Below are positions 21,325 through 27,753 of a stretch of 31,423 nt of DNA, piece after piece; the first letter of the stretch is position 1, and each line of letters opens with the position of its first letter. This DNA is from a virus: IMG/VR virus record IMGVR_UViG_3300018083_000091, positions 1 to 31,423 of that record. The stretch is one strand, 5' to 3'. The translations under genes and the position numbers were made by a program. The notes beneath the pieces are model-generated. The model made no database searches. It was not told the origin of the DNA and was given only the letters and a program-made list of their open reading frames with translations.

Positions 21325-23229
21325 ATGAGCGCGCACGCCGCCTTCCGCCGCCAGCCGGTTGACCAACAGGTCGCGCAGCACCTGCGCACCATCACGATCC
21401 CGGCGCCAACGCGCGGCATCATCCAGAACGAAAACGAAGCCTACATGCAGCCCGGCGGGGCGCTGGTGCAGGACAACTGGGCGCCGACCACGCGCGGCGT
21501 TAAACTGCGCGGTGGCTATGTGCGGTGGTGCGACCTGCACGCGCTCGACGTTGCGGGCGCTGTCGCGTGGGCGAACGCCACGCTCTACAACACGCTCGGC
21601 GCCGTGAAGTTTGACGAGAGGCTGGGCACGTTCTGGAATGTTGCCGTCAGCCACACTAGCGCGGCGTCGGGCACGTTTGCCGATGACCGCGCAGCGCACC
21701 CGACGTTCTGGACGGCGAATCCGACAGTCATAACGCGAAAGCCCGTTATCTCCGCGTTCGAGTATGTCAGCGGCAACGTGCAGCGCATGTATGCCGGCCA
21801 AGACACCAAGCTATTCGACGTGACCAGTGCAACGCCCGTGCTGATCAAGTCGGGCCAGACATCCGGCAACTACGTCGCGGCACAGCTCGCCAACGCCGCC
21901 GGGGGTGCCACCGGCACCAACTGGATGGTCGCCTGCAACGAGAGCGGCGATTACCCGCTGCGGTTCAACGGCACGAGCTGGGTGACGCTCGACGGCACGG
22001 CGGGCGCGCCCGCGCCAACAGACGGCGCCGCCAAGATCACCGGCCCCGCCGGCTCCGCGGTCGAGTTCGGCCGCAACCTCTCCTACGTCTGGAAATACCG
22101 CGGCCGGCTCTACTTCATCGAGGCCGGCTCGATGAATGCGTGGTATCTGCCGATCGACTCAGTTGGCGGCCTGCTGGCGAAGATCCCGCTGGCAGGGGCC
22201 GCGTCTCGTGGCGGAAAGCTGGTCTCCGGCGCAAGCTGGTCGCTCGACGCGGGCGACGGCATCGACGACAAGAACGTCTTCATCACCTCGGAAGGCGAGG
22301 TGCTCATCTTCACGGGCTCGAACCCCTCCGACGCAGCCAACTGGCGGCAAGAGGGGCGCTACATGACCTCGCCGCCGATGGGCATGAACGCGCATATCAG
22401 CGTCGGCGGCGATCTTCTGTTGCTCACCGTCGACGGCATCATTCCGCTGTCGCAGGCCATCACCAAGGAAGCCGGGCAGCTCGAGCTCGCCATGCTCACG
22501 CGCACGATCAAACCATTGTGGCGGGAAGCGGTGGCGGAAAAGCGCGCGTGGCCGTGGACGGCAAAGAAATGGGACGAGTATGGCGGCGACTTCGTTGCTC
22601 TGCCCGGTGGCAAGCCGGGCGAGCGGTTCTGCCTGGTGGTCAATAACATCACGGGCGCTTGGTGCAGGTTTCTCGGATACGACGCGACGTGCTTCATCCG
22701 CATGCGCGCGGATATGTTCTTCGGCACGCAGGACGGCATCATCATGCAGGCCGACCGCACCGGCCTCGATGACGGCCGCGCTTATGTCGCGACATTGGTG
22801 GGCGGATGGGAAATGTTTGGCGCGCCGTCCGCGCAGTTCGTGTGGCATCAGGCCCGCGCGACGTTCAAGTCGAGCGCCGGCGAACCGTTCGTCCCGCAGC
22901 TCGCGGCGACGGTCGACAACCTCATCGTCATTCCGCAGCCGCCACCTCCCGGCCCCGATCCGGGCCTGCGCGACGTGTGGGACCAGGCGCTATGGGGACC
23001 GGCGGGTGCGGTAATCCCGCCATCCCCCGCCGACATCGCGCAGTACGGGCAGTGGGACCAGCCGGCGCTGCTCGTCATCCCGGCGCGCAACACCCTGTGG
23101 ATCTCGATCGGCGAGACCGGCTATTCGCACGCGCCCATCGTGCAGGTCACGGTGGCGCAGCAGGCCAGGCCGGACGTGGAGCTGATCGCGATCGCGGCGG
23201 TGTATGAACCGGCCGGTGTCAACGTCTAG
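21325..23229 (+). CDS. Tail hub / packaged-DNA stabilisation protein (P22 gp10-like)
   Basis: A 634-residue protein following the adaptor. It has repeated beta-rich blades typical of hub proteins such as P22 gp10 (GALVQDNWAPTTRGVKLRGG, VWKYRGRLYFIEAGSMNAWY, GGDLLLLTVDGIIPLSQAI). The IIQNENEAYMQPGGALVQDN start is common in podovirus hubs. A proline-rich turn (PQPPPPGPDPGLRDVWDQ) sits before a small C-terminal domain. The size matches the family. It would seal the adaptor and hold tailspikes. No autocleavage site was recognised. Confidence 0.76.
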   Translation: MSAHAAFRRQPVDQQVAQHLRTITIPAPTRGIIQNENEAYMQPGGALVQDNWAPTTRGVKLRGGYVRWCDLHALDVAGAVAWANATLYNTLGAVKFDERLGTFWNVAVSHTSAASGTFADDRAAHPTFWTANPTVITRKPVISAFEYVSGNVQRMYAGQDTKLFDVTSATPVLIKSGQTSGNYVAAQLANAAGGATGTNWMVACNESGDYPLRFNGTSWVTLDGTAGAPAPTDGAAKITGPAGSAVEFGRNLSYVWKYRGRLYFIEAGSMNAWYLPIDSVGGLLAKIPLAGAASRGGKLVSGASWSLDAGDGIDDKNVFITSEGEVLIFTGSNPSDAANWRQEGRYMTSPPMGMNAHISVGGDLLLLTVDGIIPLSQAITKEAGQLELAMLTRTIKPLWREAVAEKRAWPWTAKKWDEYGGDFVALPGGKPGERFCLVVNNITGAWCRFLGYDATCFIRMRADMFFGTQDGIIMQADRTGLDDGRAYVATLVGGWEMFGAPSAQFVWHQARATFKSSAGEPFVPQLAATVDNLIVIPQPPPPGPDPGLRDVWDQALWGPAGAVIPPSPADIAQYGQWDQPALLVIPARNTLWISIGETGYSHAPIVQVTVAQQARPDVELIAIAAVYEPAGVNV

Positions 23230-23240
23230 GGAGAGTGGCC

Positions 23241-24563
23241 GTGGATCAGGAGGAGTATTTCAGGATGTTACAGGCCGGCATCAATCCCGACAGCATTGCC
23301 AACTTGCCTCCTGACGTGCGCGACCGGATCGTGGCGGCGCTGCTGGCGCAGCGGGGCGGGGACGGCCTCGGCGACGGAGGCTTCCCCGGCGGCGGCCCCC
23401 CTTCTGCCGGTCCTAATGTCGGGACGCCGCCCTCGGCTCCTGAAGCACCGACCGGTAATCCGCCGACTGGTAATCCGCCGACCGGTAATCCGCCGACTGG
23501 TAATCCGCCGACTGGTAATCCGCCGACTGGTAATCCGCCGACCGGTAATCCGCCTGCCGCCAGTCCGTTTGACAATCCAGCCCCGGTTACGGCGGAAGAA
23601 TTGGCCGCCATGGGCAACCCCGGCATCTTCGGCAGCTACGGCCCGCTCACCAGCGGCTACAACGACCCCAATAATCCTTATGATAACGCCGCCGTCGCCT
23701 CTCCTGGCAGTGCTGCTGTTCCTGGCGCTCCCGGCTTTGGCTATGGCCCCGGCGTGTCCGGTACGCCACCATCGGCAGCACCCCCGCCCGCTAGTCAAGA
23801 GCAGTACGGCCCTGCCACTCCGCCCGGATTTGGCCTGGAGACATATGGCCCGCCGGTAGAAGGTGCGTTTGGCCCGGCTGGAAACTATGGATATGGCTCC
23901 CAGCCTGCGAGCACCTACGGCGCTCCCGGAACGCCCTTCGGCGGCGGCGTGTTTGGCGGCGTGACGCCGGCAAGCCAGGAGAATGTTCCTGGTAGTTTCG
24001 GGACGCCTTTCGGCGGCCTCGACCAACCCTACGGCGGTCAGCAGGGCTTCGGCACTTCGCTGGGGGCGCCTGCGCAGGGCGGCAAGGGTAACTTCGGGGC
24101 CCTTGACGATCCCTACAGCGCCTATGCCAGCGCGCCCCCTCCTGGAGGTCTTCCCGCAGGCGTTCCTTTCGGCGGCGTTCCTTTCGGTGTGGACCCCGAG
24201 GAGGTGGCATTTGGCGATCCCTATGGCGTCGGCTTTGGCGATCCCTATGGCGTCGGCTTTGGCGATCCCTATGGCGTCGGCTTTGGCGACCCCTACGGCG
24301 GCTACGGTGATGTCCCTGGCGGCGTCGAGGGCTACGGTGACGCAGCCGCCGCCGCCGCAGGCACCGGCTACGGTGACGCAGCCGCCGCCGCCGCAGGCAC
24401 CGGCTACGGCGATGTAGGCGGCGGCTACGGCGATGTCGGCGGTGGCGGTGCTGCTGGCGCAGGTGCAGGCGCAGCCGCAGACGCCGCAGATGCAGCCGCA
24501 GACGCAGCCGGCGCCGAGGGTCCAAGCGACGACGATGACGACGACGACGATGACGGTGAATAA
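23241..24563 (+). CDS. Gly/Pro-rich low-complexity repeat protein with Asp9 tail
   Basis: A 440-residue protein. I prefer GTG 23241 over 23235 because GGGAG lies seven bases upstream. The N-terminus is folded-looking (EEYFRMLQAGINPDSIANLP, VRDRIVAALLAQR). The rest is disorder-prone: seven TGNPP units, a long Gly/Pro/Tyr-rich middle, three GDPYGVGF units, GYGDAAAAAAGT twice, GYGDVGG twice and a tail of nine Asp. The composition resembles silk or prion-like proteins. It lies between tail hub and dioxygenase genes. It is probably a virion component, perhaps a substrate for the dioxygenase, but this is inference. Confidence 0.7.
   Translation: MDQEEYFRMLQAGINPDSIANLPPDVRDRIVAALLAQRGGDGLGDGGFPGGGPPSAGPNVGTPPSAPEAPTGNPPTGNPPTGNPPTGNPPTGNPPTGNPPTGNPPAASPFDNPAPVTAEELAAMGNPGIFGSYGPLTSGYNDPNNPYDNAAVASPGSAAVPGAPGFGYGPGVSGTPPSAAPPPASQEQYGPATPPGFGLETYGPPVEGAFGPAGNYGYGSQPASTYGAPGTPFGGGVFGGVTPASQENVPGSFGTPFGGLDQPYGGQQGFGTSLGAPAQGGKGNFGALDDPYSAYASAPPPGGLPAGVPFGGVPFGVDPEEVAFGDPYGVGFGDPYGVGFGDPYGVGFGDPYGGYGDVPGGVEGYGDAAAAAAGTGYGDAAAAAAGTGYGDVGGGYGDVGGGGAAGAGAGAAADAADAAADAAGAEGPSDDDDDDDDDGE
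23451..23555 (+). repeat. Seven tandem 15-base units encoding TGNPP
   Basis: Seven near-identical 15-base units with only C/T third-position or terminal changes. High DNA identity suggests recent expansion or strong recombination. Confidence 0.88.
24213..24284 (+). repeat. Three identical 24-base units encoding GDPYGVGF
   Basis: Three units of 24 bases lie head to tail with a fourth, changed unit after them (GDPYGGYG). A further 36-base unit encoding GYGDAAAAAAGT is duplicated at 24330-24401. Confidence 0.88.
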
Positions 24564-24566
24564 GCC

Positions 24567-25217
24567 ATGGCTCTTGCACTTGTAGCAGAGCGCGAACAGC
24601 CGCCATCAGGCGTCGAGACGCCGTCTTCGCGGCTGATGCCGGACAGCTTCAAGATCGACAATCTGCTGACCGAGCAGCAGCGGCAGCCGCTGTACAACTT
24701 CTTGCGCCGAGGCGGCTGGAAGTACGGCTGGAAGTCGAACGGCAAGGAGGACACTTTTGCGTTTTGGCACCGGCACTTCGCCGGTCATCTGCACAAGAAC
24801 AAGACACCAGCCTACGACTGCGCCGAGGAACTGAAGAAAAATGTGCCGCCGCTGTTTGGGATTTGGCAGGAGCTGGAGCAGCGGATATTCAACGGCCACA
24901 CGCTGATCCGCTGCTACGCCAATGCGCACGCCTACGGCATCGACGGCACGATCCACACCGACTCGCGCAAGGATAACCGCTACACGGCGGTCTACTATCC
25001 GCACGACGCCTGGGAGCCGAATTGGGGAGGCGAGACGGTGCTGTTTAACCAGGACAAGACCGATATCGTCGGCGCATTCTATCCAAAGCCGAACCGTCTC
25101 GCTGTGTTCAAGGGCAACATCCCGCACGTCGCGCGCGGCGTCAGCAGGACGTGCCCGGTGTTGAGGATCACACTCATGTTTAAGACGTCCAGCGAGCCGC
25201 TCGATGATAAGAGATGA
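24567..25217 (+). CDS. Fe(II)/2-oxoglutarate dioxygenase, prolyl-4-hydroxylase-like
   Basis: A 216-residue protein with a complete jelly-roll dioxygenase pattern. IHTDS gives the iron ligands His130 and Asp132, IPHVARGVSR gives the second His187, and Arg200 in LRITLMFK is the candidate 2-oxoglutarate anchor. HTLIRCYANAHAYGIDGTIH, YTAVYYPHDAWEPNWGGETV and FYPKPNRLAVFKGN are the strands of the prolyl-4-hydroxylase group. These enzymes use O2 and 2-oxoglutarate to hydroxylate side chains. Starts 3 bases after the repeat protein's stop. Many phages carry such genes with unknown substrates. The proline-rich repeat proteins of this genome are candidates. Confidence 0.85.
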   Translation: MALALVAEREQPPSGVETPSSRLMPDSFKIDNLLTEQQRQPLYNFLRRGGWKYGWKSNGKEDTFAFWHRHFAGHLHKNKTPAYDCAEELKKNVPPLFGIWQELEQRIFNGHTLIRCYANAHAYGIDGTIHTDSRKDNRYTAVYYPHDAWEPNWGGETVLFNQDKTDIVGAFYPKPNRLAVFKGNIPHVARGVSRTCPVLRITLMFKTSSEPLDDKR

Positions 25218-25671
25218 ATACAAGCAGTTCCTGCTCGGCCCCGCCAGTGCCGGCAAGACCCGGCATAGTGGTCGCATGCTTTACGAGCACCTCTGTGGCA
25301 CACACAAGCTGCTCGAGGAGTGGGGTAATAGCGAGAATGTCTGCACCGCCGGCCTGTTCCACTCGATCTACGGAACTAAGCGGTTCCGCTACCAATCCTG
25401 GCCGGTCAAGGATCGTGGGACGATCCAAAAGCTGATCGGCTATGAGCCAGAACAGATGGCGTGGATGTTCTGCACGGCCGACAGACCGAAGGCATGGTTT
25501 GTCGAGACGACCGAGCCAACCGAATACATGCGCTCGCTGCGCGAGATCGAGGCCGCCAACCTGATCGAGCAGGGCAGCGGCTCGCATTGGCTCACGCGCC
25601 TGCGCAACAGCGACATCAGCGAGGCAGCCAAGGCCGCTGTAGATCGGCATCTCAGCGCGAGAGCGGCATGA
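25204..25671 (+). CDS. DUF6817 HD-like protein
   Basis: A 155-residue protein. HSGRMLYEHLCGTHKLLEEW and AGLFHSIYGT (residues 21-58) match the DUF6817 signature, with possible metal ligands His21, His29, His34 and His53. The fold is thought to be HD-like. HD proteins include phosphohydrolases and di-iron oxygenases, and the true reaction here is unknown. Overlaps the dioxygenase gene by 14 bases, so the two are probably co-translated and may act in one pathway. Confidence 0.7.
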   Translation: MIRDEYKQFLLGPASAGKTRHSGRMLYEHLCGTHKLLEEWGNSENVCTAGLFHSIYGTKRFRYQSWPVKDRGTIQKLIGYEPEQMAWMFCTADRPKAWFVETTEPTEYMRSLREIEAANLIEQGSGSHWLTRLRNSDISEAAKAAVDRHLSARAA

Positions 25672-26153
25672 CCCTTAAATACCTCTACGGCCAGGACGAG
25701 CTCGTCGCGGATTTCGTCGCGAAAATGATCCCGCACGTTCGCGCCTTCGGCTTCGGCAAGTTCAAGGCCATCGGCGTCTGCGAGAACAACGAGCTGATCG
25801 CCGGCATCGTTTTTCACAGCCTGGCGCCCGAGGCTGGACTTATGGAACTGAGCGCCGCGGCTCTGCCGGGCCGGCAGTGGTGCACGCGCGAGACGCTGCG
25901 ACAGATGTATAATTTTTGTTTCGTTCAGTGCAAATGCCAGATGGTCGTAAATAAGGTCCTAGCTTCGGACGTGCGCCATCTCAGGGAGCTTGCCGTGCTC
26001 GGATATTCGCTCATCGAGTTTCCGCGCCTGTTTGGCCGCGACAAGGACGGCGTGATTTGCCGATTGACGGATGATGCTTGGCGCGCAAACAAGATATTCC
26101 GTAGGATCAACCGTCCTATGATCGACCTGAATAGATTGGGAGAAGCCGCATGA
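25668..26153 (+). CDS. GNAT-like acetyltransferase-fold phage protein
   Basis: A 161-residue protein from ATG 25668, overlapping the previous stop. Segments FGKFKAIGVCENNELIAGIV, ELSAAALPGRQWCTRETLRQ and VLASDVRHLRELAVLGYSL fit the phage GNAT-like group common in podovirus late operons. The end VICRLTDDAWRANKIF is characteristic. The acetyl-CoA loop is not clear, so activity is uncertain. Confidence 0.68.
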   Translation: MTLKYLYGQDELVADFVAKMIPHVRAFGFGKFKAIGVCENNELIAGIVFHSLAPEAGLMELSAAALPGRQWCTRETLRQMYNFCFVQCKCQMVVNKVLASDVRHLRELAVLGYSLIEFPRLFGRDKDGVICRLTDDAWRANKIFRRINRPMIDLNRLGEAA

Positions 26154-26488
26154 GCGACGCATATGGAATGTCTCCGCAAGGCGGCGATCAGCGAAATCGC
26201 ATCACGGCCGCGCTCATGAACATCCAGCAACCCCCGCCAGCCCCTGCCGGCGGCGCGATGCAAAGCCTCGCAGGCAGCGTGCCGCAGCAGCCGCTCGGCA
26301 TGCTGCCGCAGAGCCAGCCGGCGGCGCTCGGGGCGGCAGCTCCGCCCATGGGGGCTATGGGTCCGGTGGGAGGACCGATGCAGCCAGGCTTGCGCCTGCC
26401 CGGCATCACGCCGCCCGGACAGTTGCCCTTAGGAATGGCACCGCAACAGCAACAGCCCGGCCAGCAGGGCGTGCAGCAGCCGTATTAG
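26150..26488 (+). CDS. Pro/Gln-rich low-complexity protein
   Basis: A 112-residue protein, ATGA-coupled. After a short polar start (GDQRNRITAALMNIQQPPPA) it is mostly Pro, Gln, Gly, Ala and Met. No domain. Its place between the GNAT-like and S74 genes suggests a minor virion or assembly protein. Confidence 0.6.
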   Translation: MSDAYGMSPQGGDQRNRITAALMNIQQPPPAPAGGAMQSLAGSVPQQPLGMLPQSQPAALGAAAPPMGAMGPVGGPMQPGLRLPGITPPGQLPLGMAPQQQQPGQQGVQQPY

Positions 26489-26498
26489 GGAGGAAGGC

Positions 26499-27752
26499 GT
26501 GAGCTTCTTCAGCAAAGATGACCCGCCTACTCCGCCCAATCCCGTTCAAGTGTCGGGTGCGCAGACTTCGGCAAACGTCTCAACGGCGATCGCGAATGCG
26601 TTTCTGAATAATACCAATCAGAGCACGCCGCTTGGCTCATTGAATTACGATCAGACTGGCACTTATAGTTTCACCGATCCGTCGACCGGCAATGCCTACG
26701 ATATTCCGCGCTTCACGGCGAGTCAGACGCTCTCGCCGCAAGAGTTGGCCATCCAAAGCGAGGGCGAACGCGGCAAGCTGAATCTGGCGACGCTCGGCGC
26801 CGACCAGAGCGGCCGTCTCGGCGGCCTTCTCAGTTCGCCATTCGATCTCAGCGGTGCGCCCGGCGCCGGCGACGCCGGCATGCTGTCCGGCATCCCGCGC
26901 GCACAGACGACATTTGGCGACGGCAACGACTACAGCGCCGACCGCGCGCGGGTCGAGGCGTCGCTGTTCTCGCGGCTCAACCCGCAGCTCGATCGCGCCC
27001 GCACGAGCCTGGAGCAACGGCTTTCCGACCAGGGCATCCGCTACGGCTCGACCGCCTACAACGACGCGATGAAGGATTACAACGACCAAGTCGCCGCACA
27101 AAGAGTCGCCGTCACGCAGGCCGGGGCCGCCGAACAGCAGCAGGGTTTTGCGCAGTCCGCGGCGCGCGGGCAATTTGCCAATGCGGGCTTGCTGCAGCAG
27201 TTGCAGCAGGCGCAAGCCGCCTACAACGCGCAGAACCAGGGCCGCAACCAATATCTGACCGAGCAGTACGCGCTGCGCGGCCAGCCCATCAACGAGGTGT
27301 CCGCGTTGTTGTCGGGCGGCCAAGTCAGCCGGCCGAGCTTCATGACGACGCCGACGCAGCAGATTCCGACCACGGACATCGCGGGGCTGTACAACCAGAA
27401 TTTCGCGCAGAACTTTCAGAACTACCAGCAGCAGAGCACGAACCAGAACGCTTTGCTCGGCGGCATTCTCGGCGGCGGCAGCAATATCCTCGCGGGCTAT
27501 CTGCGCAGCGACCGCGACGTCAAGAAGGACATCCACCGGATAGGCACCGTGTTTGCGGCGCTTCCCGAGCGCGAGAGCAAAAAGCTGCCGATCTACCGGT
27601 ACGCCTACAAGGACGACCCCGCAAGCACGGCGCATATCGGGCCGATGGCACAGGACGTTGAGAAGATCGACCCTGGCGCGGTGAAGACGATTCGAGGCGT
27701 GAAGCACATCCAGCCCGAGCGCGTGATGGGCAACATATTGAGGGCGGCGTGA
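26499..27752 (+). CDS. Virion protein with C-terminal S74 intramolecular chaperone domain
   Basis: A 417-residue protein starting at GTG 26499 (AGGGAGGAAGG upstream). Residues 337-417 form a peptidase S74 domain: SDRDVKKDI has Ser337 and Lys342 with the spacing of the catalytic pair in endosialidase chaperones, and AHIGPMAQDVE follows. Such domains help trimers fold and then cut themselves off at the Ser. The N-terminal 336 residues are helical, Gln/Ala-rich (NPQLDRARTSLEQRLSDQGI, QQLQQAQAAYNAQNQGRNQY), unlike a beta-helical tailspike, so it may be an internal or ejection-related protein using the domain for assembly. Confidence 0.74.
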   Translation: MSFFSKDDPPTPPNPVQVSGAQTSANVSTAIANAFLNNTNQSTPLGSLNYDQTGTYSFTDPSTGNAYDIPRFTASQTLSPQELAIQSEGERGKLNLATLGADQSGRLGGLLSSPFDLSGAPGAGDAGMLSGIPRAQTTFGDGNDYSADRARVEASLFSRLNPQLDRARTSLEQRLSDQGIRYGSTAYNDAMKDYNDQVAAQRVAVTQAGAAEQQQGFAQSAARGQFANAGLLQQLQQAQAAYNAQNQGRNQYLTEQYALRGQPINEVSALLSGGQVSRPSFMTTPTQQIPTTDIAGLYNQNFAQNFQNYQQQSTNQNALLGGILGGGSNILAGYLRSDRDVKKDIHRIGTVFAALPERESKKLPIYRYAYKDDPASTAHIGPMAQDVEKIDPGAVKTIRGVKHIQPERVMGNILRAA

Positions 27753-27753
27753 G

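Noticed and set aside
21311-21328. Five-codon frame MSNAS between adaptor and hub genes
   Set aside because: Chance ATGA overlap; no evidence of a product.
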